From Cnuella takakiae (GTDB lineage Bacteria > Bacteroidota > Bacteroidia > Chitinophagales > Chitinophagaceae): a stretch of 64,000 nucleotides of DNA. The translations under genes were made by a program, and so were the position numbers. The DNA lies in NCBI RefSeq assembly GCF_001953305.1, contig NZ_MTFE01000010.1, forward strand, positions 3,341,040 to 3,405,039. The letters are read 5' to 3'. Shown piece by piece: positions 8,453 to 17,484 of this stretch (positions are counted from its first letter, which is position 1; the number at the start of each line of letters is the position of its first letter). Below the pieces are notes generated by a model. It saw only the letters and a program-made list of their open reading frames with translations. It was not told the origin of the DNA and ran no database searches.

Positions 8453-10594
8453 CTAATTTATAAAAACTTCATCTACAAAGAACCAGCCTCTTTGCCCTTT
8501 CCCCGGATGCCAACCAGGAAGAACAGGAACAGGTTCAACCACCAATTTTAAAATTGCCATTTCCTGGGGTTCAAAGGGAAGATCAATACCCGCAAGTGTA
8601 CCGCCACTCCCCTGCCCAGGTTGCTTAGGTTTAAAGCTGGTCAACAATTTTAGTGCTCCGGCCTTTTTGCCTCCCCATGCCGTAACCTTATAGGCAGGCA
8701 TAATGTAACTGTTTACATCAACCAGGGTACTCAACGAAATAGCTGAAACCTTTTGAGGCTTGGATAAAAAGATAATTGCCATCATTGGCTTGTCTTTATA
8801 CCCCAGCCAAAGCCCGCTCCTGAAATTCAGGTCGCCTTTCTTTGCATCGGCTAGCGCTGCACCACCCACCGCTTTGTATTGTGGGTCGGGTGGGGTAAGC
8901 AGCCGGATGCTGTCGGGTTTGATGCCTGCTCGAAAAAAGTGTTTTTCCACTACCGCACTGCTGATCCATCCCGGTTTAAATGCTTTTGCCTTAACCACCA
9001 TACTCCGGTCTACTTTCACGTTTCCTGTAAAAACAGGCGACAGCAAACTATCCGGGTCCGATCCGTCGAGGGTGTAACGTATTTCGGCTCCTTTTACAAC
9101 ATGCCTCAGGTTCAGGTCCACCGCATCCCTGATTACCGTTTCTTTATTGTCCACCACAGGAGGATTGAGCCTGATGGTTACGGAATCCCCGCTATAGCCT
9201 TTTTCTATATACAGCTTAGGAAACTCTGTTGCGAACCTTGCCAGTTGTGCCGGCTCCATTTTGGTTTGCCACAAAGCAACCTTTTTCAATTTGGGCAAAT
9301 GCGGCAGGAGCGCTGCCACCGCTCCACTTGCGGAGGTACCGGAAAGGGTTAGTTGCCTTAGTTCCTTTAAGTCTTTGAGTTGGGACAGGCCGGTTCCGGT
9401 TACTTTGGTAAACCCCAGATTCAGTTTGCGCAATGCCTTCATTTGGCCCACCACATCCAGTTCAGCATCTGTAACTGGTATTCCGTTCAGGTTGAGACTG
9501 ACCATTTGTTCTTTGATGGCAAGCAAACCTTTGAGCATTGAAGGTTTAAATTGGGAAGGGCTGAAAAAGGAAACCGAAAGGGCTGCACTTCCTTCAGCAA
9601 TAGGTTGTACCAGGCAGTAATTGGTATTCAGTTTTGCTATTATCTCAGCATCAGCAGCATCAAAATGGTATTCCTCCGATTCGGCAGTTTTGAATTGAGC
9701 GGCTGCCAATTGCCTTAACGTGTCGTTCTCTTGAAGGGTGATTACCTGCTGCTCATTGGGTGCGCCTTTCCGGATCCATTGAACCAGGATGGCCATTTCT
9801 TCTTCTGTAAGTTGGGGCCTACCCTGTGGCGGCATGTGCTTTTTTTCAGTCAGGGGCAGGTGAATCCTTTTCAATAGCAAGCCGCCGTCTGCAGCAAGGC
9901 TATCCCACAATGCACCAGATTTTCCACCTTGCAACAGGGCAGCATAGGAGGTCATCAGCAAATCACCTTTCTTTTTCTTTTCATTGTGGCACTGCACGCA
10001 CCTGGTTTCGAGTATGGGTTGTACCAGGTGTGGAAAAACCTGTGCGTCTTCAAGCAATACTGGCTCTGGTGTGGCGGCAGCTACGAGCGGCTCCGATAAA
10101 AAACCGGCACCATGGGTAAGGTTGGCGCCCTGGTGGGCAGTAAACAACAACAGGAAAAACCCGGCAAACCCAAAAACTTTCAAAGCATGGGACTGGTTAC
10201 GGAGCCAATGTCGGCAGGTAAACAAAAAAAGGGTAAGCAGCGAAAGGGCCAGGCCGCCCCATTTGTGACCAGCCAATAAACCAGCATCATAGCCGGCCTC
10301 CCGCGATAAAAAGAGCCCCGCCAATGCGGTAAACACCGATGTGACTGCAGATGCCAAAAGGAAAATATCTCCTACTAATTCTTTGCTGTCCCAATTTTTT
10401 GAGGCGGCAAACAACTCCCATAAAAGGGAAACAATGACCATTACAACCGGGAAATGGAGCATCATGGGGTGCATACGTCCTACTACCTGCAAGAGGGTGG
10501 GCAGGACAATCCTGCTTTCAAAAAGGATGAGGAAAAGCAGCAAACAATTTAGGGCAAAGCAGGCGTTGTAAAAAAAGGTGTGGGTTCTTTTCAT
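8453..10594 (-). CDS. membrane protein with DUF2231, cytochrome c-like, leucine-rich-repeat and chitobiase-type C-terminal domains
   Basis: 713 residues. Residues ~10-155 hold four or five membrane helices with histidines (GRMHPMMLHFPV, HKWGG, HQGANLTHG), matching the DUF2231 membrane domain. A c-type haem site CVQCH follows at 199-203 in a planctomycete-type cytochrome segment. Residues ~345-460 contain leucine-rich repeats (ALRKLNLGFTKVTGTGLSQL and similar), and ~490-560 a chitobiase/hexosaminidase C-terminal beta domain (GAEIRYTLDGSDPDS). The architecture suggests a membrane-anchored haem protein facing the periplasm. It is the last gene of a four-gene minus-strand cluster with DUF1553, DUF1501 and NHL proteins. 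The biochemical role of such clusters is not established. Confidence 0.8.
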   Translation of the reverse strand: MKRTHTFFYNACFALNCLLLFLILFESRIVLPTLLQVVGRMHPMMLHFPVVMVIVSLLWELFAASKNWDSKELVGDIFLLASAVTSVFTALAGLFLSREAGYDAGLLAGHKWGGLALSLLTLFLFTCRHWLRNQSHALKVFGFAGFFLLLFTAHQGANLTHGAGFLSEPLVAAATPEPVLLEDAQVFPHLVQPILETRCVQCHNEKKKKGDLLMTSYAALLQGGKSGALWDSLAADGGLLLKRIHLPLTEKKHMPPQGRPQLTEEEMAILVQWIRKGAPNEQQVITLQENDTLRQLAAAQFKTAESEEYHFDAADAEIIAKLNTNYCLVQPIAEGSAALSVSFFSPSQFKPSMLKGLLAIKEQMVSLNLNGIPVTDAELDVVGQMKALRKLNLGFTKVTGTGLSQLKDLKELRQLTLSGTSASGAVAALLPHLPKLKKVALWQTKMEPAQLARFATEFPKLYIEKGYSGDSVTIRLNPPVVDNKETVIRDAVDLNLRHVVKGAEIRYTLDGSDPDSLLSPVFTGNVKVDRSMVVKAKAFKPGWISSAVVEKHFFRAGIKPDSIRLLTPPDPQYKAVGGAALADAKKGDLNFRSGLWLGYKDKPMMAIIFLSKPQKVSAISLSTLVDVNSYIMPAYKVTAWGGKKAGALKLLTSFKPKQPGQGSGGTLAGIDLPFEPQEMAILKLVVEPVPVLPGWHPGKGQRGWFFVDEVFIN

Positions 10595-10619
10595 AATTCC
10601 CTTTGCTAACTGAAAGCCC

Positions 10620-11645
10620 TCAGCTGATAGGTTTTAGTTTATATGGATAAACCTTACCTGAATTCCATTGGGCCACATACAGGTTTTCGTCCCGGTCCAC
10701 ACAGATGTCGTGGGGGTAAGCAAATACGGATTGCTCCTGGTTTAATTCCAGGAGTTGTCCTTCTTTGTATTGCGGGCTGCTGCCCCCGGGGTTGGAAACA
10801 ACTTTCCAGTCTTTATCCAATATAGTCAGGAAACCGGAGCGTTTGCCCTGTGCCCTGTCCGACTGCAGCACTGCGGCATACAGGTAATTTCCATGGATAA
10901 CAGGCCTGCACACCCAGGCTCCCGGAAGGTGAATGGTGCTTAAGTATTTGCCATCAAGCAAATAGCGCTTAAAAGCATGTTGCTGACGGGAACTGACCAC
11001 CAGTGTTGGCTCCGCGCCGCGGTGGTCCACCGTAATGCCGTGAGCGTTCAGCAAATGACCCGCTTCGGTTCCCCTGCCTCCAAAATAGCCCAGGTATTTT
11101 CCCTCCGGGTTATAGCGGTGGATATAATCCTTGCCATAACCATCAGCAACATATATGTCACCACCGGGGCCAATGGCTGTCTCGGTTGGAATGTATTCTT
11201 CCGCTTTGCTGTACAACCCGCTTTCCCTGGGGTAATCCAGCACCATCAACACATTTCCGTTCAATTCAGTTTTGATCACCTGGTGGCGGTTATTGTCGCA
11301 GATATACAATACATCTTTTCCACCTTCATCAAAAAGGGTCAGCCCATGGGCGCCGGGGTACTCCTTGCCCCAGCTATCCAGTATCCTGCCCTTTTGGTCA
11401 TACACCAATACATTGTTGTGGGTATCGTTGGTGAGCAGCAGGATACGGCCTTTTCGATCCTGAACCATTTCGTGGCAGTCATTTACCGGGTACCTGGCCG
11501 CATCGGCCCTGCTCCAACTGGTATCTAGCTGGTACCTTTTAGCATTATGTCCCAAAACTATTGATTCACTGTTGTGCAACAAACCTTGCATTGGAAGTGC
11601 TGATAAAGCAAAACCTGTATTGCGAATAAAAGTTCGGCGGTGCAT
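10620..11645 (-). CDS. NHL-repeat six-bladed beta-propeller protein, secreted
   Basis: 341 residues. The N-terminus MHRRTFIRNTGFALSALPM looks like a twin-arginine or Sec signal. The body contains repeated NHL-type blades: DRKGRILLLTNDTHNNVLVYDQKGRI, DVLYICDNNRHQVIKTELNG, GDIYVADGYGKDYIHRYNPEGKYLGYFG, and ENLYVAQWNSGKVYPYK at the end. Propellers of this kind bind ligands or act as peptidyl-amidoglycolate-lyase relatives; no catalytic signature is evident here. Located 50 bases downstream of the DUF1501 gene and 25 bases upstream of the DUF2231/cytochrome gene, so co-transcription is likely. Confidence 0.8.
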   Translation of the reverse strand: MHRRTFIRNTGFALSALPMQGLLHNSESIVLGHNAKRYQLDTSWSRADAARYPVNDCHEMVQDRKGRILLLTNDTHNNVLVYDQKGRILDSWGKEYPGAHGLTLFDEGGKDVLYICDNNRHQVIKTELNGNVLMVLDYPRESGLYSKAEEYIPTETAIGPGGDIYVADGYGKDYIHRYNPEGKYLGYFGGRGTEAGHLLNAHGITVDHRGAEPTLVVSSRQQHAFKRYLLDGKYLSTIHLPGAWVCRPVIHGNYLYAAVLQSDRAQGKRSGFLTILDKDWKVVSNPGGSSPQYKEGQLLELNQEQSVFAYPHDICVDRDENLYVAQWNSGKVYPYKLKPIS

Positions 11646-11695
11646 AGCGGAGTATTAAGTTTTAAATAGCGGCTTGATGCAATGCTTAGGGATAC

Positions 11696-13144
11696 CTAAG
11701 CAATGATGCCTTTTACCACTTCACCGGCAACATCGGTCAGGCGGTACCTGCGGCCCAGGTGTTTGTACGTCAGCTGCTCGTGGTTGAGCCCCATCAGGTG
11801 CATGACAGTGGCGTGAAAATCGTGGACATGTACTTTCCCATCTACGATATTGTATCCAAATTCATCCGTCTCGCCCCAAACACCTGGCTTAACGCCACCA
11901 CCCGCCATCCAGATGGTGAAACAACGAGGGTGGTGATCCCTGCCGTAATTATCGCGGGCCAAAGGACCCTGGCAGTAATTGGTTCGGCCAAACTCTCCTC
12001 CCCAGATCACCAGGGTTTCGTCCAGCATACCTCTTTGTTTCAGATCGGTAATAAGTGCTGCTGAAGCCTGGTCAGTATCCATGCATTGCCCTCTGATTTC
12101 ACCCGGCAGGTTGCCATGACCGTCCCAACCCTGGTGGTATAGTTGAACAAAACGCACCCCGTTTTCTGAAAGCTTCCTGGCTAAAAGGCAGTTGGCAGCA
12201 TAGGTACCCGGCACCAGGCAATCAGGCCCATAGAGCTTAATGATGCTTTCCGGCTCCTTGCTCAGGTCGGTAATTTCCGGAACGGCAGTCTGCATCCGGT
12301 AGGCCATTTCGTATTGCTGCACCTTAGCGGCAATCTCGGGGTCGCCCATTGTTTTATAGTTTTCATCGTTCAGGGCTGCCACCTGGTCCAGCATCATCCT
12401 GCGTTCCTGCTGGCTGATGCTTTCATGATTGTTGAGGTACAAAACAGGGTTTCCGCCGCTGCTAAACTGCACCCCCTGGTGCACCGAATCGAGAAAACCA
12501 TTGGTCCACAGCTTGGAATAAACACCCTGGCCATTGCCTTTACCCTTGGATAGCAACACACAGAAAGCCGGCAGGTTCTTGTTTTCCGAACCCAGCCCAT
12601 AGCTCAGCCAGGCACCCATGCTGGGCCGGTTGCCAACCTGGGCGCCTGTTTGGAAAAAGGTTAGTGCCGGGTCGTGGTTGATGGCTTCGGTATACATGCT
12701 TTTGATAATACAGAGGTCGTCCACCACGCTGGCGGTATGGGGTAGTAATTCGGATATCCAGGCACCTGCCTGGCCATATCTGCTGAACTTAAAAGCAGAA
12801 CCAGCCAGGGGAAACTTGTCCTGGTCGGCAGTCATGCCCGTTAACCTTTGCCCCATCCTGATGGAAGCAGGCAGGTCCTGGCCAAACATGTCCACCAACC
12901 TTGGTTTGTAATCAAACAGGTCCAGTTGCGAGGGTGCACCATTTTGAAACAGGTAAATGATCCTTTTAGCCTTGGGTGCAAAGTGAGGCAAACCAGCCAC
13001 CAGGCTTGCTTCATCGGGGCTGCCACTGAACAGGTCGGGAATAAGCAGGCTGCCCAGGGCCACCGAACCGATGCCTAGACTCAGTTTACCCAAAAAGCGC
13101 CTGCGGTTCATATTGAGCGCATGCTCCAGCACTTCATTGGCCAT
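11696..13144 (-). CDS. DUF1501 domain protein, Tat-exported (sulfatase/phosphatase-like fold)
   Basis: 482 residues; a second start at residue 12 (MNRRRFLGKLSLGIGS) would put the twin-arginine signal at the very N-terminus and may be the real one. The DUF1501 family shares the alkaline phosphatase/sulfatase fold; recognisable blocks are KRIIYLFQNGAPSQLDLFDYKP, FVQLYHQGWDGHGNLP, VIWGGEFGRT, and DNYGRDHHPRCFTIWMAGGG. Exported folded into the periplasm. DUF1501 genes are almost always paired with DUF1549/DUF1553 genes, as here (2-base gap to the upstream gene). Substrate unknown. Confidence 0.88.
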   Translation of the reverse strand: MANEVLEHALNMNRRRFLGKLSLGIGSVALGSLLIPDLFSGSPDEASLVAGLPHFAPKAKRIIYLFQNGAPSQLDLFDYKPRLVDMFGQDLPASIRMGQRLTGMTADQDKFPLAGSAFKFSRYGQAGAWISELLPHTASVVDDLCIIKSMYTEAINHDPALTFFQTGAQVGNRPSMGAWLSYGLGSENKNLPAFCVLLSKGKGNGQGVYSKLWTNGFLDSVHQGVQFSSGGNPVLYLNNHESISQQERRMMLDQVAALNDENYKTMGDPEIAAKVQQYEMAYRMQTAVPEITDLSKEPESIIKLYGPDCLVPGTYAANCLLARKLSENGVRFVQLYHQGWDGHGNLPGEIRGQCMDTDQASAALITDLKQRGMLDETLVIWGGEFGRTNYCQGPLARDNYGRDHHPRCFTIWMAGGGVKPGVWGETDEFGYNIVDGKVHVHDFHATVMHLMGLNHEQLTYKHLGRRYRLTDVAGEVVKGIIA

Positions 13145-13146
13145 GT

Positions 13147-15465
13147 TCAGGTTTTTGAAAGGGTTTCTTCAAGATTGTAGAGGGTGAGGATCACTTTCAT
13201 CAGGGCAGCAGTAGCGGCAGGGTTTGAAACCGGTATTTGCCGGTACGCACCAACCGAAAGTGTTTTGCCAACATCGAGCTTGCCATTTGCAAACTGGACC
13301 TGCTGCTGTTTAAAATATTGTTGCAACATTTCCAGCTCCCGCTTGCTGGGTTGGCGGCAAAGAATGCGGCGGAAGGCTATTTTTATCCAATCATCAGGGT
13401 TTTGTTGTTGCGAAGAAAGCTTTTGTGCCAACACCCTCGATGCTTCCATCACCAATGGATCATTGAGCATTACCAAAGCCTGCAGGGGCGTATTGGTCTG
13501 GCTACGTTTTACTTCACACTGGTCCCGGTTGGAGGCATCAAATATGATGGCAGATGGCGGTGGAACGGTAAGCTTGATAAATGTGTACATCCCCCTCCTG
13601 TATAATGCGGTCCCGGTATCCTGCTGGTAGGTAGCCAGCACCCCACGCCCGGATGTTGCCGATTCCCATAAGCCTTCGGGTTGGTAGGGTTTTACGCTGG
13701 GCCCGCCGATGGTACGGTGGAGCAAACCACTGCTGGCCAGCACTAGGTCGCGCACACCTTCTGCTGCCATCCGGTGCCTGGGTGCACGGGCCAACCATTT
13801 GTTCTCCGGGTCTTTTGCCAAATGGTCGGGGCGCACTTTTGCCGACTGGCGGTAGGTTGCGGACATTACTATTTGCTTTACCAGCCTTTTTATATTCCAG
13901 CCATGCTCTATAAAATCAACGGTGAGCCAATCGAGTAATGCCGGATGAGTAGGCAGGTCGCCCTGCATACCAAAATCGCCCGACGTTTTTACCAAGCCCT
14001 GTCCAAATAGCTGTTGCCAAATTTGATTTACATAAACCCTTGCAGTCAACGGGTTTTGCTTATCAACCGTCCATTGAGCCAAGCCCAACCGGTTGCGGGA
14101 AAGCCGCACCGTATCAAAGGGCATTACAGCCGCTGGTGCCGACGCAAGTACCGGTTCGGTGGGCCGGTCGTAAACGCCGCGGTCAAGGATATAGGTTTTG
14201 CGCGAGGTGTCTGCCTCTCCCATCACCGAAACGGTGAGCCTGCCTGTATCCTGGAAATTGATAAAGCGCAGCAACTCCTGTACTTCGGATTTGGAAATCT
14301 CCAGCATTGGGTGTTTTGCAGGCTTGGAAACACTTACATCACCTTCATAGCCCTGTTCGCGGGTCGTATTGAAAAAAGCAAAAAGCTGGTAATAGTCTTT
14401 TTGTGAAATAGGATCATATTTATGGTCATGACACTGAGCGCATTCGGCCGTAAGACCAAGGATGCCTTTGCTGAAAGTTTTGGTTTTATCCAGAATATAT
14501 TCAATCCGGTATTCTTCGGGTACTACCCCGCCTTCTTCGGTGTATTTGTGGTTGCGGAAAAATGCGGTTGCCAACACCTGTTCCTTGGTGGCATTGGGCA
14601 GCAGGTCGCCGGCAATCTGCCAGGTTAAGAATTGATCGTACGACAGGTTCTTATTGAAGGCATGTATCACCCAGTCGCGCCAGGGCCATTGGGTGCGGAT
14701 ATTATCATCCTGGTATCCATAACTATCAGCATACCTTGCTATATCCAGCCAGTGCACGGCCATCTTTTCACCATACTGCGGGGTGGCCAGCAGCCTGTCT
14801 ACCCATTGTTCATACCCATCTGCCTTTTCACCTAAGTAGGCATCCTGCTGCTCCAATGTGGGTGGCAAGCCGGTAAGGTCAAGACAAATCCGCTTAAGCA
14901 ATTGCTCCCTTCCTGCTTCTTCGTTGGGTTGTAAGCCGGAACGCTTCCAACCTTCGGCAATAAAATAATCTATTTCATTCCTGGCCCATTTAGGATCGGC
15001 AATTTGCGGCAGCCTTAGCTTACGGGGAGGAGTAAACGCCCAATGGGGTTCGTAGCGAGCACCCTGTTTTATCCATTTTTTGAAAAGGGCTACCTCGTAG
15101 GCATTGAGCCGACCCAGGTGCGCCTCGGGTGTAGGCATCAGGTAATCTGAATCTTCAGAACTGATTCGGGCGATCAACTCAGACTCCTCTGGCTTTCCCG
15201 GCACAATGGCAAAACCGCCCTTCGTTTCGGTAAGCGGGGCATAGGCATGAGCGGCATCGTGTAATTGCAGGCTGGCTTCCACCTTGTTCTTATCGGGTCC
15301 ATGGCATTTGAAACACTTATCAGAAAGAATGGGCCGGATATGAAAATTGTAACTCACCTCATCGGGAAGGATGTCGCTGCTACCCTGCCCACCCGAGGAG
15401 CAGGCTACCCAAATGCTGGCACCTATAATAAGGAGGGTTATTAGGGTTGTGATCCGGTAATGCAT
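13147..15465 (-). CDS. PSCyt1-DUF1549-DUF1553 lipoprotein
   Basis: 772 residues. Signal peptide with lipobox ending at C22 (SIWVACSS). A planctomycete-type cytochrome domain follows with haem site CFKCH at 51-55. Then DUF1549 (EIDYFIAEGWKRSGLQPNEEA, LTGLPPT, MAVHWLDIARYADSYGYQ) including a second CxxCH-like site (TAECAQCHDHKYDPIS), and DUF1553 (LTARVYVNQIWQQLFGQGLVKTSGDFG, HRMAAEGVRDLVLASSGLL, LQALVMLNDPLVMEASR). Length and domain order are normal. First gene of the cluster with DUF1501, NHL and DUF2231 proteins. Probably a periplasmic haem protein of an uncharacterised oxidative pathway. Confidence 0.88.
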   Translation of the reverse strand: MHYRITTLITLLIIGASIWVACSSGGQGSSDILPDEVSYNFHIRPILSDKCFKCHGPDKNKVEASLQLHDAAHAYAPLTETKGGFAIVPGKPEESELIARISSEDSDYLMPTPEAHLGRLNAYEVALFKKWIKQGARYEPHWAFTPPRKLRLPQIADPKWARNEIDYFIAEGWKRSGLQPNEEAGREQLLKRICLDLTGLPPTLEQQDAYLGEKADGYEQWVDRLLATPQYGEKMAVHWLDIARYADSYGYQDDNIRTQWPWRDWVIHAFNKNLSYDQFLTWQIAGDLLPNATKEQVLATAFFRNHKYTEEGGVVPEEYRIEYILDKTKTFSKGILGLTAECAQCHDHKYDPISQKDYYQLFAFFNTTREQGYEGDVSVSKPAKHPMLEISKSEVQELLRFINFQDTGRLTVSVMGEADTSRKTYILDRGVYDRPTEPVLASAPAAVMPFDTVRLSRNRLGLAQWTVDKQNPLTARVYVNQIWQQLFGQGLVKTSGDFGMQGDLPTHPALLDWLTVDFIEHGWNIKRLVKQIVMSATYRQSAKVRPDHLAKDPENKWLARAPRHRMAAEGVRDLVLASSGLLHRTIGGPSVKPYQPEGLWESATSGRGVLATYQQDTGTALYRRGMYTFIKLTVPPPSAIIFDASNRDQCEVKRSQTNTPLQALVMLNDPLVMEASRVLAQKLSSQQQNPDDWIKIAFRRILCRQPSKRELEMLQQYFKQQQVQFANGKLDVGKTLSVGAYRQIPVSNPAATAALMKVILTLYNLEETLSKT

Positions 15466-15664
15466 ATGGCGGTTTTAGGCAATGGAAAAATCCGGACGGA
15501 GCAATCGTGTTGTCTACCCTAAAAGTTACCACTAAATATGTAGGTGGCTATGCTATAAAAGCTTTTTTGCGCAATCGTTTTTCCAGGTCTTTCCCTATCG
15601 GAGTAGGTGCAAACCAAAGAACTGCTGTGGTACATTTTTTTTAACCACAGCAGAAAACAAAAAA

Positions 15665-16534
15665 ATGATGCGTATGAAAATGGGGTTACTTGCTTCCCTT
15701 GCCCTGCTGTTGCATACCTTTAGTTACGGACAGAACGACACCAGCACAGCTTTATCGAATACCAACAATTACAATGCGCAGGCACCTTCGGAAGAGGTAT
15801 ACAAGATCAAACCCAAACTGGACCTACCACTTACCATTGGAGCAACCGCTTTCACCATTTTTGGTTTTTCGCAGGTTTATACCAAGGAGGGAACGCCCGA
15901 AGCTACCATCCGCAACCTCAGTGTACAGAACATTCCCCGCTTTGATCGTTGGGCTGCTGATATTTACAACGAAAAAGCAGCCGATGCCTCAGACTATATC
16001 TTCTATGGCTCGGTGCCCGTCCCATTCCTGTTGCTGGCTGATAAAAAGATCAGGAAAGACGCAGCTAAGATCGGGTTGCTTTACCTGCAAGCCATGGCTA
16101 CAACAGGTGTGCTGTACACAGGCTCGAACATGGTTTTTAACCGGTACCGGCCTTATACCTACAACCCCAATGCAACCATGGGCGACCGCACCGAGGGAAA
16201 CGCCAAAAACTCCTTTTTTGCTGGCCATGCTGCACTGGTAGGTACTGCCACCTTTTTTACCGCCAAGGTCTTTGCCGATTACCACCCCACCTCCAACTGG
16301 AAATGGGTAGTGTATGGCGCAGCAGCTGTAGCTACCGGTACTACTGGTTACCTGCGCCACCGGGGTGGCAGGCATTTTCCCTCCGACATTTTAGTAGGTA
16401 CGGCTGTAGGCACCCTCTCGGGCATCCTCGTACCACATTTTCATAAACACAAACTGTTCAAAGATCCGAGCCTTAGCGTATTGCCTTATAGCGGCGGCCT
16501 GTCTCACGGGTTATTGCTTTCGTATAAATGGTAA
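15665..16534 (+). CDS. PAP2 family phosphatase, exported
   Basis: 289 residues with a signal peptide (LLASLALLLHTFSYGQ). The three PAP2 motifs are present in order: a K...RP-type first motif around NRYRPYTYNP, the second motif SFFAGHA (usual SGH, here AGH), and third motif RHRGGRHFPSDILVGTAVG with the nucleophilic-site His. Several hydrophobic helices alternate with these. It likely hydrolyses lipid phosphates (undecaprenyl or phosphatidyl) at the envelope. Stands alone, divergent from the DUF1553 cluster, and ends in a clear terminator. Confidence 0.88.
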   Translation: MMRMKMGLLASLALLLHTFSYGQNDTSTALSNTNNYNAQAPSEEVYKIKPKLDLPLTIGATAFTIFGFSQVYTKEGTPEATIRNLSVQNIPRFDRWAADIYNEKAADASDYIFYGSVPVPFLLLADKKIRKDAAKIGLLYLQAMATTGVLYTGSNMVFNRYRPYTYNPNATMGDRTEGNAKNSFFAGHAALVGTATFFTAKVFADYHPTSNWKWVVYGAAAVATGTTGYLRHRGGRHFPSDILVGTAVGTLSGILVPHFHKHKLFKDPSLSVLPYSGGLSHGLLLSYKW

Positions 16535-16537
16535 AGC

Positions 16538-16565
16538 AAAGGCCGCAACTTAGTTTGCGGCCTTT
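16538..16565 (+). terminator. rho-independent terminator after PAP2 gene
   Basis: AAAGGCCGCAA pairs with TTGCGGCCTTT around loop CTTAGT, starting a few bases after the PAP2 stop codon and followed by TTAC. It lies between convergent genes, so may serve both sides. Confidence 0.75.
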
Positions 16566-16590
16566 TACTTCCATCCGGACTTTACCAGGT

Positions 16591-16797
16591 TTATGGTTCC
16601 TTACGTTGGTCTTTATTGGCGAAAAGATCCTGATCGGCACTGGTGGTGCCATGGTTCATCTCGCCTTCCTGTTGGTCTACCTTACTGATATCCCTGTTGC
16701 TTTCAGAAGCTTCCTGTGCGGGATTGCCGCTATTGCTTACCCTTCCCTTGCTGGTAAAATCTTCGTTTTCTGATTGGGGGTTGAAATTGTTTTCCAT
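16591..16797 (-). CDS. small hydrophilic hypothetical protein
   Basis: 68 residues, very polar and low in hydrophobic residues (Asn, Gln, Glu, Asp, Ser, Lys; for example SESNRDISKVDQQEGEMNHG), with no signal peptide or membrane segment. Such disordered small proteins are common between larger genes in Bacteroidota. It begins with ATG and lies between the PAP2 terminator and another minus-strand gene. No function can be proposed. Confidence 0.5.
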   Translation of the reverse strand: MENNFNPQSENEDFTSKGRVSNSGNPAQEASESNRDISKVDQQEGEMNHGTTSADQDLFANKDQRKEP

Positions 16798-16894
16798 ACG
16801 CTTAAACGCAAAAGAATTGTGCCATTTTGGGCAATTAGGTTATGCCTTTGAATACTGGTCGACATTAATGTTTATGGACCTTTGCGCAAAAGCA

Positions 16895-17395
16895 TTATTG
16901 GCGCATCCCTATTTGCCTGCTGCGGCGCAATACAGAATCGGGCTGACGCAAGCCTTGGGCCGAACCCCAGTTTGCGGGTCCTGCGTAGGGACTCTTACCA
17001 TTCAGCCCCAACATATTGCCCCCTGCGCCTGCGCTGCTGCTACCGGTGCCTACCGAAGGGTTGCCGGTGATGCCCCCAATGGAAGTAGCATCGGTGCTGC
17101 GCAACCAAAGCTGCCCTTTTGCATAGCCATAGGTACCCTTGGGTAAACCTAAAACGCCATTGCTGCCATACACAGGAACGCCGATCCCATTTCCCATGCC
17201 ATTGAGGGCATTGATGGTAGGATCGGCAATACCCAAACGGGTATTGCCAGCTTTTGCAGGGTAGGCACTGCTGCTTTGGAGCCGAACTCCAGCATGGAAG
17301 TCTGCCTTACTGTTGTTTATAGCCGGCCTTTGTTTTTGAGCTGTTGCATTCAGCAGGAACAATATCGCGGCATGAAGTAGTATAAGCTTTTTCAT
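16895..17395 (-). CDS. secreted hypothetical protein
   Basis: 166 residues with a clear signal peptide (KKLILLHAAILFLLNATAQ). The mature part is rich in Gly, Ser, Asn and Ala (NALNGMGNGIGVPVYGSNG, SVGTGSSSAGAGGNMLG) with no recognised domain and no cysteines. Likely a small periplasmic or surface protein. An overlapping plus-strand reading frame here is a shadow. Function unknown. Confidence 0.65.
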   Translation of the reverse strand: MKKLILLHAAILFLLNATAQKQRPAINNSKADFHAGVRLQSSSAYPAKAGNTRLGIADPTINALNGMGNGIGVPVYGSNGVLGLPKGTYGYAKGQLWLRSTDATSIGGITGNPSVGTGSSSAGAGGNMLGLNGKSPYAGPANWGSAQGLRQPDSVLRRSRQIGMRQ

Positions 17396-17484
17396 AACTA
17401 AATTCCCCTTGGTTGTTCAACCACAAAGAAGCTGCCACGATATGCTTTGTGCCATAATCCTGTATCTTTCACAGCGTTTTCCCT

